Source: Demequina sediminicola (GTDB lineage Bacteria > Actinomycetota > Actinomycetes > Actinomycetales > Demequinaceae). From it: a DNA stretch of 64,000 bases. The number at the start of each line of letters is the position of its first letter. Positions within the stretch are counted from its first letter, which is position 1. The notes under the pieces were generated by a model. The model did not search any database, was not told the DNA's origin, and worked only from the letters and a program-made list of their open reading frames with translations. Positions 43,428 through 52,119 of this stretch are shown in pieces. The stretch spans positions 937,751-1,001,750 of the forward strand of contig NZ_BBRB01000001.1 in assembly GCF_000975055.1 (NCBI RefSeq), in the 5' to 3' direction. The position numbers and the translations under genes were made by a program.

Positions 43428-44761
43428 GAGCGCAGGCTTTCGCGCAACGTGCTGTTCTCCTGCTGCGGTGCCAAGAGGCCGCGGCGACGCAGTTCGGGGG
43501 TCAAGAGTTCAGCAATGTCGGCGTAGCCGCCGGGCATCGACAGTGGCGACGAGAACATGAATCCGCCGCGACTTCCGGTGGCTTCAAAGTTCTCCTCCAG
43601 CGAGTCCGCCACGGATTCTGCGGTGCCGCAGAGCACGTGGTCGAAGTGGGTGGCGTGACGCCATCCGCGCTCAAAGAACTCGTCGCGTGAGATGCCGTGG
43701 TCCGGGCCAAACTCCTCGATGAGGGATCCCACGAGGCCGCCGGGGCTGGCCTGCTGTGCGCGGATCAACTCGCCAAGCTCCCCCAGCACGATGGTGTCGG
43801 GCAGGTCTGAGAAGTCGTAGCCGGAATTGTGCGACAGGTACGCACCTACCGCCTCCTCATCCCAGAACTCGAGCGTCTCTGCCAACCGTGCACGCGCCTC
43901 GTCGTCCGAGCGGCCGACGACGGCCTGCGTGGACCACAGGATGCCCACATCGGCCGGGTTGCGACCTTCCTCCACCAGCGCCGCGTCCAACTGCTCACGG
44001 TGACGCTGTTGTGACGCGACGCTTGAGCCGGCACCAAAGACCAGATCGGCAAACTTTGCCGATGCTGCAATACCTCGCGGGGAGTTGCCGGCCTGGATGA
44101 GCACGGGCCGGCCCTGAGGGCTCGGCACGCTGGAAAGCGGGCCCTTGACCTTGAAGAATTCGCCATCATGATTGATGGGGTGGACCTTGGCTGGGTCTGC
44201 AAAACGGCCCGTCTCGCGGTCCGTGATGATGGCATCGGGCTCAACCGAATCCCACAGCGCCTGGCACACCTCGACGAACTCCTCCATCCGCTCGTAGCGC
44301 TTGGCGTGCTCCATGAGTTGGTCGAAGCCGTAATTGTTGGCGTCTGCACTGCGCGACGAGGCCACCACGTTGAAGGCCAACCGGCCGCTAGTGACGTGAT
44401 CGAGCGAGTTCAACAGCCGCGCCACATAGAACGGGTGCATGAAGGTCGACGAATACGTCAGCCCAAAGCCGATGTTCTTGGTGACGGCAGCCATGGAAGC
44501 AATGAATGGACTCATGTCCTGGCGAGGCCACTGGATGCCCCACTCCACAGCGGAATCGATGGATCCGCGCCAGGTGTCGGGGATTCCCGAACCATCACCA
44601 AAGAACAGCAGGTCGATGCCGGCCCGTTCCGCAGTCATGGCGAGCTCCTGGAAAACGCGGACATCGGGGAACGATGTTCCGGCCCAGGAGCCGGGGCGTG
44701 CCCACCGGCCCTCGGTGTGGCTGAAGGACAGGTCAAATGCGAGGTGCATGCTGCCGCTCAT
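43424..44761 (-). CDS. NtaA/SnaA/DszA-family flavin monooxygenase
   Basis: A 445-residue FMNH2-dependent oxygenase. The start at 44761 overlaps the upstream stop (ATGA). Family pattern: GRWARPGSWAG, TAERAGIDLLFFGDGSGI, YSSTFMHPFYVARLLNSLDH, FNVVASSRSADANNYGF and VLIQAGNSPRG. NtaA/SnaA/DszA enzymes split C-N or C-S bonds with reduced flavin from a separate reductase. Flavin reductases occur 5 kb upstream in the same operon. It adds a second oxygenation to the RutA-like step. Substrate not determinable. Confidence 0.9.
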   Translation of the reverse strand: MSGSMHLAFDLSFSHTEGRWARPGSWAGTSFPDVRVFQELAMTAERAGIDLLFFGDGSGIPDTWRGSIDSAVEWGIQWPRQDMSPFIASMAAVTKNIGFGLTYSSTFMHPFYVARLLNSLDHVTSGRLAFNVVASSRSADANNYGFDQLMEHAKRYERMEEFVEVCQALWDSVEPDAIITDRETGRFADPAKVHPINHDGEFFKVKGPLSSVPSPQGRPVLIQAGNSPRGIAASAKFADLVFGAGSSVASQQRHREQLDAALVEEGRNPADVGILWSTQAVVGRSDDEARARLAETLEFWDEEAVGAYLSHNSGYDFSDLPDTIVLGELGELIRAQQASPGGLVGSLIEEFGPDHGISRDEFFERGWRHATHFDHVLCGTAESVADSLEENFEATGSRGGFMFSSPLSMPGGYADIAELLTPELRRRGLLAPQQENSTLRESLRS

Positions 44762-45447
44762 GACGCCACCTTCCATTCTGTGGCAGCACTGCGCCACAAC
44801 TGTGCGATGTCCGCCGAGGTGGCAATCACTGCAGCGTTGTAGCTCAACTGCTTGAGCGCCGCCTCGTGCACGTCGCTCTCATAGGCGGCGGTGGCATCGG
44901 AAGAGACGATCACGGGAAAGTCCCGCTGGCATGCGTCGAACGCCGTGGTAGCCACGCAGCACTCTGTGGTGAGGCCCGCCATGACAAGCCACGTGACACC
45001 AAGGTCGCGCAGCACGGTCTCGAGGTCAGTGCCTTGGAATCCCGAATAGCGAGGCTTCACAACCACGGGTTCACCAGCCCGTGGCGACACCTGGAACCAC
45101 TCGGCCCCAGGTGTCCCCACGACGCATGGATAGTCTGCGCCCACAGGAGCGTCGAATGCTTGGCCGGCAATCCAGTTCGATGCACGCCATGGCACGTCAG
45201 GATCCGAACCTAGCTCCACCCACACCACAGGGATGTTGAGCGCACGAGCCTCGGCGACCAACTCCTCCGTACGGGTGATCGCGTCGGCTACGGCACTACC
45301 CTGAGCATCGTCCAGGCCAAAGGCAGTCAAGAACTGCGGGTCTGCGAAGGAACGCTGAACGTCGATCACGACGAGCGCGCCCCGGTGTTCGGATCCCAAC
45401 AATTGGGCTACTGCTGGGGAATCCGAAAGGTCTGTCGTGACTGTCAT
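44758..45447 (-). CDS. Isochorismatase-family hydrolase (RutB-like)
   Basis: A 229-residue cysteine hydrolase. Catalytic triad: Asp in VVIDVQRSF, Lys in VVKPRYSGF, Cys in LTTECCVAT, with a cis-peptide-type position before it. The KPRYSGF motif matches RutB, which hydrolyses ureidoacrylate peracid after RutA opens the pyrimidine ring. It lies directly after the RutA-like gene with a 4-bp overlap. Confidence 0.88.
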   Translation of the reverse strand: MTVTTDLSDSPAVAQLLGSEHRGALVVIDVQRSFADPQFLTAFGLDDAQGSAVADAITRTEELVAEARALNIPVVWVELGSDPDVPWRASNWIAGQAFDAPVGADYPCVVGTPGAEWFQVSPRAGEPVVVKPRYSGFQGTDLETVLRDLGVTWLVMAGLTTECCVATTAFDACQRDFPVIVSSDATAAYESDVHEAALKQLSYNAAVIATSADIAQLWRSAATEWKVAS

Positions 45448-46502
45448 GCCGACACGTCCTGATTCTTCAGCAGCGGTAGCGCCTCAGCACCAAAGATCGG
45501 CAACTCACGCTCGTAGTCGGGGAAGATCAGCATGAGACCGTCGAGCTCGGCGGTCTCCACCAACGCGTCAATCTTCTCCACCACGGTGTCGCGAGAACCG
45601 GCAACAAACGGTGTCTGGAAAGCGGCCTGACCCTTCGCATCCTGCGTCCAGTTCAACGCACGGTCGCGCGGCATGCCCCAGGACATCGCCATATTGGTCA
45701 ACGCCTCTCGGTCCACGCCCTCGCCGTACGCTTCCGCACGCTGCTCAGCAATGGCATCGGTCTCATCCATCACGACGGTGAGCATCGCGTAGGTCTTGCA
45801 CTCACGGTCATTCGCCGCTGCACGCTCGTGGACGTCGCGCGACAAGTCCCGCAGATCCTCGAGTGTGTCTCCTGAGAGGAAGGCGCCGTCGCAGTGCTTG
45901 GCCTGGAATGCGCGGCCCGGCTCCGAACGACCCGCACTGATCAACGTGGGTGCCGAGGTGGGCTGTGGCCGTGACTCGCAGTCGTCGAGAGAGAAGAACT
46001 CCCCGTCCATGTCCACGCGACCATCGGCCCACAGGAGCTTGATGGCGGTGATCCACTCGTCCACCATGCGGTAACGCTCATCCTTGGTCATCTCGGCATC
46101 CCACATGCCCATCTGCTCGAACTCTGCCGCATACGAGCCGGACACGATGTTCATGCCCACACGGCCCGGGGCGATGTGCTCCAAGGTGGTGAACATCTTG
46201 GCTGCGATGGCAGGGTTCTGAAGGTTGGCGTGAACCGTCGCCCAGATGTTGATGGACGAGGTCGCTTCAGCAATGCCAGCCATCATGGTGATGGACTCCA
46301 GGGTGCGGCCCCAGTGGTCCGTGGTGCCGCCAAAGCCGCGCCACTTCGCCATCGCCATGGCAAAGTCCATGCCGCAGTCCTCCGCCAGTGTGGCGATGTT
46401 CTTGTTTTCTTCATACGTTGCCTGCGGATGCGGCGCCGTGTCGGAAATCAACCAGCCACCGTTGCCGATGGGGAGGAAGACTCCGTATTCCTTGGAACTC
46501 AT
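45444..46502 (-). CDS. RutA-like pyrimidine monooxygenase
   Basis: A 352-residue LLM enzyme. The N-terminal EYGVFLPIGNGGWLIS closely follows the RutA start. MAKWRGFGGTTDHW, the flavin-peroxide-contacting NIVSGSYAAEFEQMG (Asn and Glu conserved) and LISAGRSEPG also match. RutA cleaves uracil or thymine at N3-C4 with FMNH2 and O2. It lies next to a RutB-like hydrolase and upstream flavin reductase. Close relatives act on other N-heterocycles, so uracil is only one candidate. Confidence 0.85.
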   Translation of the reverse strand: MSSKEYGVFLPIGNGGWLISDTAPHPQATYEENKNIATLAEDCGMDFAMAMAKWRGFGGTTDHWGRTLESITMMAGIAEATSSINIWATVHANLQNPAIAAKMFTTLEHIAPGRVGMNIVSGSYAAEFEQMGMWDAEMTKDERYRMVDEWITAIKLLWADGRVDMDGEFFSLDDCESRPQPTSAPTLISAGRSEPGRAFQAKHCDGAFLSGDTLEDLRDLSRDVHERAAANDRECKTYAMLTVVMDETDAIAEQRAEAYGEGVDREALTNMAMSWGMPRDRALNWTQDAKGQAAFQTPFVAGSRDTVVEKIDALVETAELDGLMLIFPDYERELPIFGAEALPLLKNQDVSA

Positions 46503-46540
46503 GGTGCTCTCCTTTTACTTCTGGGGTGGGGCGGGGACGC

Positions 46541-47662
46541 TTAGGAGGTGGCGGGCCAGAGCAGGTCGGTGCCGTCGTAGATTGCTTCGTTGAAGGAATC
46601 GTCGAACAGTGCCTGCGCGCCGTCTTCGCCGAGGTCAGCGGAGACCAGTTCGTACTCGGTCAGGAAGGCGTAGATCGAGGAGATGAGCTCGGGGTCCACG
46701 TGTCCAAGTGCGGTAGCGGTGTCGTGAGATTCGGTGACGACGTCAACCTCGGTGTTCCAGACAGCCAGGTTGTGGTCCTCGTCATAGCCGGGGCCGGACG
46801 CGGCGGAGGCATAGCCCACGCACTCTTCGCCGTTGGCGACGCAGTAGTCATATCCGTGGAGCACTGCGCGCAGGAAGTCTTCAACGACAGTGGGGTTCTC
46901 GGCAGCAAACTCAGGGTTCACGGCCGTCACGCCCATCGAGGAAGGCACGTCATAGTCGTAGGGACGCCAGACGGTGACGTCCTCGCCACTGGCAGCGAGC
47001 AGGTTGGGCTCGTTCGAGATAAAGCCGGTGAGGGAATCCACCTGGCCGCGAGGGAGGATCGATGGGTCGTAGCCCACCGTCACCTGCTCGATGGCGTCAA
47101 TGTCCACGCCTGCGTTCGACAGCATCGCTGCAACAGTCGTGGGGAGCGAGCCCTTCTGGCCAAGGATCGTGCCCTCAAGTTCGGTGAGGCCGGTGACATC
47201 CGTGGGCGTCATCAAGATGTCGAGGCCCACATCGGAGAACACGGAGACACCCATGATGTCGATGTCGTTCTCCGACGCAAGGATGACGTTCTGCACGTCC
47301 ATGCTGGTGAACTGGATGGTGTTGGCAGCCAGCAACTGAGTGTTCTGTGCGGTGTCGCCGGTGCCGGGCTGGATGGTGACGTCGAGGCAGAGGTCGTCGA
47401 AGTAGCCGAGCTCGTCAGCGGCCACCACGTTCAGGATGCCCACCGATGCTTGGTAGTAGTAGCCGGTGGCAAAGGTGATCTCTCCCACGGCCTTGTTGGT
47501 TTCGCAGCGCTCGTCCGAGAACTCGGCAGACGCGGCAGCTGCGGTAGTTGCTGGAGAGGCGCTCGCGGTGGTTTCGGCTGCCTCGTCACTGTCGGCAGAA
47601 CAGCCGGAAATGATGAGTGCGGCCGAGGCTGCGAGAGCGATGGAGGGTAGGCGGTAGTGCAT
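46541..47662 (-). CDS. ABC transporter substrate-binding lipoprotein (NMT1/THI5-like)
   Basis: A 373-residue lipoprotein with lipobox LIISGC near residue 21 and an Ala/Thr-rich linker. The mature domain has NMT1/THI5-like features (TGYYYQASVGILNVVAADELGYFDD, LLAANTIQFTSMD, YDPSILPRGQVDS). Members bind pyrimidine (HMP), sulfonate, taurine or riboflavin-type ligands. Together with the Rut-like enzymes, a pyrimidine or related N-heterocycle is inferred. Confidence 0.88.
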   Translation of the reverse strand: MHYRLPSIALAASAALIISGCSADSDEAAETTASASPATTAAAASAEFSDERCETNKAVGEITFATGYYYQASVGILNVVAADELGYFDDLCLDVTIQPGTGDTAQNTQLLAANTIQFTSMDVQNVILASENDIDIMGVSVFSDVGLDILMTPTDVTGLTELEGTILGQKGSLPTTVAAMLSNAGVDIDAIEQVTVGYDPSILPRGQVDSLTGFISNEPNLLAASGEDVTVWRPYDYDVPSSMGVTAVNPEFAAENPTVVEDFLRAVLHGYDYCVANGEECVGYASAASGPGYDEDHNLAVWNTEVDVVTESHDTATALGHVDPELISSIYAFLTEYELVSADLGEDGAQALFDDSFNEAIYDGTDLLWPATS

Positions 47663-47705
47663 GGTGTACTCCTTGGGGGCAATTGCGGGCGGCGCCGCGG
47701 GGTGT

Positions 47706-47741
47706 GGTGGTGCAGGTGGTGGTGCAGGTGGTGGTGCGTGT
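47706..47741. repeat. Three tandem 12-bp repeats upstream of the binding-protein gene
   Basis: Units GGTGGTGCAGGT begin at 47706, 47718 and 47730 (last one partly changed). They lie between the permease stop and the binding-protein start on the minus strand, where transcripts read ACCACC-rich. Slippage-prone; no known site recognised. Confidence 0.8.
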
Positions 47742-47746
47742 GTGGA

Positions 47747-48622
47747 TTACGACTGAACCTGGCGGGACTCGTGCCAGTGCAGGACGCGTCGCTCCACAGC
47801 AGTGACGATGAAGAGCAGGCCGGCGCCCATGAGGGCAAGGAACACAATCGACGCGTAGATCACGGACAACTGGTTGTTCGAAGAAGCCAAGCTGATGGCG
47901 GTTCCCAATCCCTCGGCGGCGCCAGGGGCGTTCAATTCGGCCACGACTGCACCGATGATCGACAGCGGGAAGACCACCCGTAGCGCCGTGAACATGTAGG
48001 GCAGCGAGCTGGGGATGCGCAGGTGCCACAGGGTTTCAAACCGTGAAGCTTTGAGAGTGCGGAACACATGCAGCGCTGCCGGGTCCACTGACAGCAGGCC
48101 GGTGGAGACGCTGATGAGGATAGGGAAGAAGCAGATCAGTGCAGTCACGATCAGCTTGGGTTCCGAGCCAAACCCGAACGCCACTACCAGGGCCGGCGCC
48201 AACGCCACCAACGGCGTCACGTTCAGCACCACGGCGTAGGGCATGATCGCGCGACGTGCCATCGGGATCTCGCTGATCAGGATGGCAAGGAGGAACGATG
48301 CGACGAAAGCGATCGCGAGGCCTATGAGAGACACCTGCAGCGTGACCCAGGCATTCGACACGTAGTACTGCCAGTCGTTGACGATTGACTCGCCGATGGC
48401 GGACAGCGGTGGCAGCAGATACGGCTTGGAATCAGCGGTCCAGCGCCACAGTGTGGCGAAGATGACGAGCAAGACCGTCGCGGGCAACCAAAAACTGGGG
48501 CGCAGGACTGACTTAACGGCAGCCACTGGACCGGTGGAGCGTGAACTTGAGGAACTGGTGCTTTTCTTGGACGTGCCAACGGCGTTCTTCATGCGGGAAA
48601 CGGCACTGTCAATAGCGGTCAC
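47747..48622 (-). CDS. ABC transporter permease (SsuC/ThiX type)
   Basis: A 291-residue permease starting at GTG 48622 behind AGAGGGAG; a start at 48661 would run back into the ATPase gene. A Ser-rich N-terminal tail of ~30 residues precedes six membrane helices. The EAA-loop region reads TLKASRFETLWHLRIPSSLPYMF. It partners the ATPase and binding protein. Confidence 0.88.
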   Translation of the reverse strand: MTAIDSAVSRMKNAVGTSKKSTSSSSSRSTGPVAAVKSVLRPSFWLPATVLLVIFATLWRWTADSKPYLLPPLSAIGESIVNDWQYYVSNAWVTLQVSLIGLAIAFVASFLLAILISEIPMARRAIMPYAVVLNVTPLVALAPALVVAFGFGSEPKLIVTALICFFPILISVSTGLLSVDPAALHVFRTLKASRFETLWHLRIPSSLPYMFTALRVVFPLSIIGAVVAELNAPGAAEGLGTAISLASSNNQLSVIYASIVFLALMGAGLLFIVTAVERRVLHWHESRQVQS

Positions 48623-48635
48623 GTTGTTCTCCCTC

Positions 48636-49478
48636 TCAGGCCGCAGCGGCGCTGTTGTCACGCCATGCAGACTGGAGCTGGTGGCGAATGTGGTCTTCGT
48701 AGTCGTGGAATGCGGTGCTTTTCAGCAGCTCCTCGTCGCGGGGGCGCGGCAGGTCGATCTCGACCTCTGCCGTGATGCGTCCCGGGTTTGCCCCCATCAC
48801 GATCACGCGGTCGCTGAGGCGAACGGCCTCCGAAACGTTGTGGGTGACGAACACGACTGTGGTCTGCATGTCCCGCCAAATCTCGAGCAGCTGACCCTGC
48901 AGGGCCTCTCGCGTGAACTCGTCCAATGCGCTGAACGGCTCATCCATCAACAGGACGTCAGGCTGAAGCCCAAACGCCCGCACAATCGACGCACGTTGCC
49001 GCATGCCACCGGACAGCTGAGCGGGCAACTTGTGTGCAGCATCGGCTAGGCCCACCCGGTCCAGAAGACCATGGATGTCGACGGGATCGGGACGGGTGTA
49101 AACCCCGCCGATGCCGTGCTGACGGCGGCGCTCAGCGCCGCGGTTGATCTTCGACGGCAGAGTCACGTTGTCCAAGACACTGAGCCACGGCAAGAGCGCC
49201 GGCACCTGGGGAACCAGGCCGATCATCTTCGCGTCGCATGCGTCCTCGGTCCGTAGACCAAAGATCGAGACATCGCCCGAGTCGACCTCTTCCAGGCCGG
49301 CGATCATCCGCAGCATGGTGGACTTGCCGCAGCCCGATGGCCCAATGATGCTGACGAACTCGCCACGCTGAATGGCGGCGTCAACGCCACCCAAGGCGAC
49401 CACTGCTTTCTGGTCAGTGCCGTAAGTCTTGTGAGCGTCGGAGACGACGATCGCGTCGGGACTCTGAGGAAGTGTCAT
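48636..49478 (-). CDS. ABC transporter ATP-binding protein (SsuB/ThiZ type)
   Basis: A 280-residue ATPase. Walker A GPSGCGKSTML, signature LSGGMRQRASI, Walker B VLLMDEPFSALD, H-loop FVTHNVSEA. An insertion of ~20 residues (~105-125, GAERRRQHGIGGVYTRPD) lies before the signature and is unusual for the family. Confidence 0.92.
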   Translation of the reverse strand: MTLPQSPDAIVVSDAHKTYGTDQKAVVALGGVDAAIQRGEFVSIIGPSGCGKSTMLRMIAGLEEVDSGDVSIFGLRTEDACDAKMIGLVPQVPALLPWLSVLDNVTLPSKINRGAERRRQHGIGGVYTRPDPVDIHGLLDRVGLADAAHKLPAQLSGGMRQRASIVRAFGLQPDVLLMDEPFSALDEFTREALQGQLLEIWRDMQTTVVFVTHNVSEAVRLSDRVIVMGANPGRITAEVEIDLPRPRDEELLKSTAFHDYEDHIRHQLQSAWRDNSAAAA

Positions 49479-49480
49479 GA

Positions 49481-50011
49481 CTAGACCAAGTTTCGGTAGG
49501 CCCGGTTTTGGTAGACCAGGGGTGGGTTGTCAGAAGCGGACACTGCTTCCACCTCGATGAGCAACATGAGGTGGTCGCCGGCATCGTCCCGATGGGCGAT
49601 CCGGCCTTTGAGTGCAGCCATGTGGCCGTCAATGACGGGCAGGTCGGGGTGTGCGTCGTCGAGAGTGACCTCGGCGAACTTGTCCGTGTTCTTGCGCGCG
49701 AAGTGGTTCGCGATCTCGCCCTGGCCGTCCGCGAGGATGTTGACCGCAACCCGGTCCGCTTCACAAAATGCGGCGTAACTGTCTGCAGTCTCCGCAAGAA
49801 ACACCGCTACGAGCGGTGGGGACGAGGACACTGACGTGAAGCTGTTGGCAGTGAACCCGTACCGCTCGCCACCGTGATGGGTGGTGACGATGGTGACGGA
49901 CGTAGCCATGGCGCCGAGTGCGGCGCGCAACTGGCTGGCGTCAAATTCTTGGGGCTGAGCGGCGGGGTTTGACTCGGTGTCGCGGCTGGCGTCGTGGTGA
50001 AGGGTAGTCAT
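49481..50011 (-). CDS. Flavin reductase (RutF/HpaC family)
   Basis: A 176-residue NAD(P)H:flavin oxidoreductase from ATG 50011 after TGAGGAG. Motifs: LGAMATSVTIVTTHHGGERYGFTANSFTSVS in parts and the terminal LVYQNRAYRNL. It would supply FMNH2 to the two monooxygenases downstream, as RutF does for RutA. It is 2 bp from the ATPase gene. Confidence 0.92.
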   Translation of the reverse strand: MTTLHHDASRDTESNPAAQPQEFDASQLRAALGAMATSVTIVTTHHGGERYGFTANSFTSVSSSPPLVAVFLAETADSYAAFCEADRVAVNILADGQGEIANHFARKNTDKFAEVTLDDAHPDLPVIDGHMAALKGRIAHRDDAGDHLMLLIEVEAVSASDNPPLVYQNRAYRNLV

Positions 50012-50068
50012 GAGAGTTCTCCTCAGGTCAAGGGGGTGGGCGACGGTGCCCAACAGTGATGTGGTGCG

Positions 50069-50590
50069 TTACGCGGCGGCGATGACAGGCAGAACAGCCT
50101 TCTGGCTGTCCACCCAAGAACTGATGGCGTCGGTGAGTGCCGCCTCATCGCGTGCGACGGACTCCATGACGCCGAGACCGTTGAAGGGGGTGAGCCCTCC
50201 GACCTCGTGAATGAGCGTGCGAGTGTGAACCGGAGTGACGGTGGCGTGGACCGGCGAACCTGCAACAGCGACAGGGATCACGATGGTGCCCGCAAGCGAC
50301 GTGGGGCCGTAGCCATCGATGAATGCCTTGAGCAGTCCCGTGTAGGTGCCCTTGTAGGAGGGGGTGGCGATGAACACGATCGATGCTGCGGCCACGCGTT
50401 CGCGGGCCGCCTCGGCCTCGGGGTGCTGCCAGGTCAACAGCGTGTCAGTGAGTGACGAGAGTTCCAGGACGGAACTGTCGAGTTCGGTCTCGGCGGCGGC
50501 AAAAAGAGCGTGAGCGGCCTGGGTGGCGACGGCAAGTGTCGTCGACTCTGGGCGTGGATTGCCCGATAACAAAAGGGTATGGCAAGGCAT
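50069..50590 (-). CDS. NADPH-dependent FMN reductase (SsuE-like)
   Basis: A 173-residue flavodoxin-fold reductase. LLLSGNPRPESTT is the FMN-phosphate loop and ATPSYKGTYTGLLKAFIDGY the isoalloxazine-binding loop of the SsuE/NADPH_FMN_red group. First gene of the ten-gene operon, with GGAGG before the ATG. A second flavin reductase in one operon is typical when two different flavin monooxygenases need supply. Confidence 0.9.
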   Translation of the reverse strand: MPCHTLLLSGNPRPESTTLAVATQAAHALFAAAETELDSSVLELSSLTDTLLTWQHPEAEAARERVAAASIVFIATPSYKGTYTGLLKAFIDGYGPTSLAGTIVIPVAVAGSPVHATVTPVHTRTLIHEVGGLTPFNGLGVMESVARDEAALTDAISSWVDSQKAVLPVIAAA

Positions 50591-50734
50591 GGGTACCTCC
50601 GTGGCTCGGTCAGTGAGTGCACTGAGCGGAGAGCTTGCTGGCCGAGTGGGTGAACCAATTGGCCTGCGGAGGTCCGTCGTGTAGTAATTAAGTTAGAGGC
50701 TCAACATTTCGGAAGATTTCACGTCGTGTTAAAT
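50591..50734. promoter_or_regulatory. Promoter region of the catabolic operon
   Basis: AT-rich patch (50680-50735) with CACG-A-CGTG and CCAATTGG dyads lies upstream of the ten-gene operon. A -35/-10 pair could not be fixed with confidence, and no known riboswitch is recognised. No gene. Confidence 0.35.
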
Positions 50735-51214
50735 CTACGTGTCGTGATTGTCGGGGGCAGGGATGAGCCTCGAAGCGCCGTTCTCGGTGCAGATATAGAC
50801 GTCCACTCCGAGGTCGACCGCGGCCTGAGATGGCCAACTCGTCACGCCAAAGTAGGGGGCGATGCCCTCGGTGATGCCCAGCACCAGGCGCGCTCGCGGT
50901 ACGGCAGAGGTGCGCAGCCACGTCAGTTTGAGCATGTCGGCAAGTACTCGGTTGCGATGTGCGGACTTCACTGTTCCTTGGGTGGGGACTAGCTTCACCA
51001 GGATGCTGTTGTCCGGTGCGGCCCCGTCGACCTCGGCTCTGACTCCTGAGGAAAGGGCTAGTGCTCGTGGCGCGAGGCTGGTCCCTAGTTCCGTGGAGAT
51101 CGCGCTGAGCATGCGCCCCTCCACGGACTCAGGGGTGAATCTGTGCCACGCCTGGTGGGTTTGCTCGGTCGCGTCTGTCATGACAGCAGTGTCGCTGGAC
51201 AGTGTTTCGGTCAC
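50735..51214 (-). CDS. Hypothetical protein, possible restriction-endonuclease-like fold
   Basis: A 159-residue product from GTG 51214 (ATG 51181 is possible). The frame extends further to 51643, but that part reads through a 62-bp repeat and is rejected. The middle (LSSGVRAEVDGAAPDNSILVKLVPTQG) has an Asp/Glu arrangement vaguely like PD-(D/E)xK nucleases, followed by KSAHRNRVLADMLKLTWL and hydrophobic strands. I do not recognise a family. It lies alone between the operon and an ABC ATPase. Confidence 0.55.
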   Translation of the reverse strand: MTETLSSDTAVMTDATEQTHQAWHRFTPESVEGRMLSAISTELGTSLAPRALALSSGVRAEVDGAAPDNSILVKLVPTQGTVKSAHRNRVLADMLKLTWLRTSAVPRARLVLGITEGIAPYFGVTSWPSQAAVDLGVDVYICTENGASRLIPAPDNHDT

Positions 51215-51234
51215 GTTTCTCTCGCCCCGCTCTT

Positions 51235-51296
51235 CGCCAAATGGCTCCATTTCGCTGTCTAGAGGGCTCAAAACAGCGAAATGGAGCCATTTGGCG
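51235..51296. repeat. 62-bp palindromic element, perfect-arm copy
   Basis: The arms 51235-51258 and 51273-51296 are exact 24-bp reverse complements around the core CTAGAGGGCTCAAA. Flanking TTCG..CGAGGA differ. It begins 21 bp upstream of the hypothetical gene's start and 56 bp after the ABC ATPase stop. Confidence 0.97.
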
Positions 51297-51351
51297 AGGA
51301 AAGAGCGAGGAAAAGAGCGGGGAAATGGCGGGGAACGAGAGGCGGGGCGGG

Positions 51352-52119
51352 TTAGCGTCCTGAGGGTGCACCCGTGATGGCCGCAATGATGTCCTCGTAG
51401 CGCACATCGGATGCCACGAAGGAACCGTTGTTGCGGCCATGGCGCAACACCTCGATGCGATCCGCGACCGCTCGGATGTCCGTCAGGTTGTGGCTGATGA
51501 TCAGGACGCCCAGTCCCATCGAGCGCAACTGCGAGATGTACGTCAACACCTCTGCTGTCTGGGAGATCGATAGCGACGATGTGGGCTCGTCCAACACTAT
51601 GAGCTTGGGCTTGCCTACCAGCGTGCGCGCGATCGCCACGCATTGGCGTTGCCCTGCGGTGAGGTTGGCGAGTGGGGTTCGTGGCGAGGGTATGCGGGCG
51701 TTGAGGTTCTTGAGGAAGTCGCGGGCCATCGACTCCATGGCTTCCTCGTCGAGCAGTCCGTGCTCGATGATTTCCTGGCCGAGGAAGATGTTGGCAGTGA
51801 CGTCGAGGTTTTCGGAGAGCGCGAGCCCCTGGAAAACGGTTGCGATTCCCGCTGACCTCGCACCGCGCGTGGTGTGCGATGGCAGTGGCTTGCCGTCGAT
51901 GCGGAGTGTTCCGCCGTCAGGTGCGTAGACGCCTGCAATGACGCGCGCGAGCGTTGACTTTCCTGCGGCGTTGTCCCCGACTAGTGCAACGACCTCGTGC
52001 GGGCTCACTTCTATGTCCACATCCACAAGCGCTTGGACGGCGCCAAAGTTCTTAGAGATGTGGCGTGCGTGCAGTAGTGGCTCCGTTGCCATTCGTGCTC
52101 CATCGTTGGGGGTACTCAT
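51352..52119 (-). CDS. Orphan sugar ABC transporter ATP-binding protein
   Basis: A 255-residue single-domain ATPase of the FrcA/monosaccharide type. Walker A is GDNAAGKSTL, Walker B LIVLDEPTSS, and the signature reads LTAGQRQ, a departure from LSGGQ. It starts at ATG 52119, overlapping the ROK stop (ATGA). No permease or binding protein adjoins it, so it either serves another importer, perhaps the divergent Mms system, or is a remnant. Confidence 0.85.
   Translation of the reverse strand: MSTPNDGARMATEPLLHARHISKNFGAVQALVDVDIEVSPHEVVALVGDNAAGKSTLARVIAGVYAPDGGTLRIDGKPLPSHTTRGARSAGIATVFQGLALSENLDVTANIFLGQEIIEHGLLDEEAMESMARDFLKNLNARIPSPRTPLANLTAGQRQCVAIARTLVGKPKLIVLDEPTSSLSISQTAEVLTYISQLRSMGLGVLIISHNLTDIRAVADRIEVLRHGRNNGSFVASDVRYEDIIAAITGAPSGR

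Noticed and set aside
46388..47650. 420-residue plus-strand open frame over the binding lipoprotein
   Set aside because: Antisense shadow of the NMT1-type lipoprotein, which has signal peptide, lipobox and operon context.
50591..50734. SAM or other riboswitch before the catabolic operon
   Set aside because: I could not find the conserved core of any riboswitch class known to me; only short dyads are present.
51215..51643. N-terminal extension of the hypothetical gene at 50735
   Set aside because: It reads through a perfect 62-bp palindrome and into the ABC ATPase gene; a start at 51214 or 51181 avoids this.
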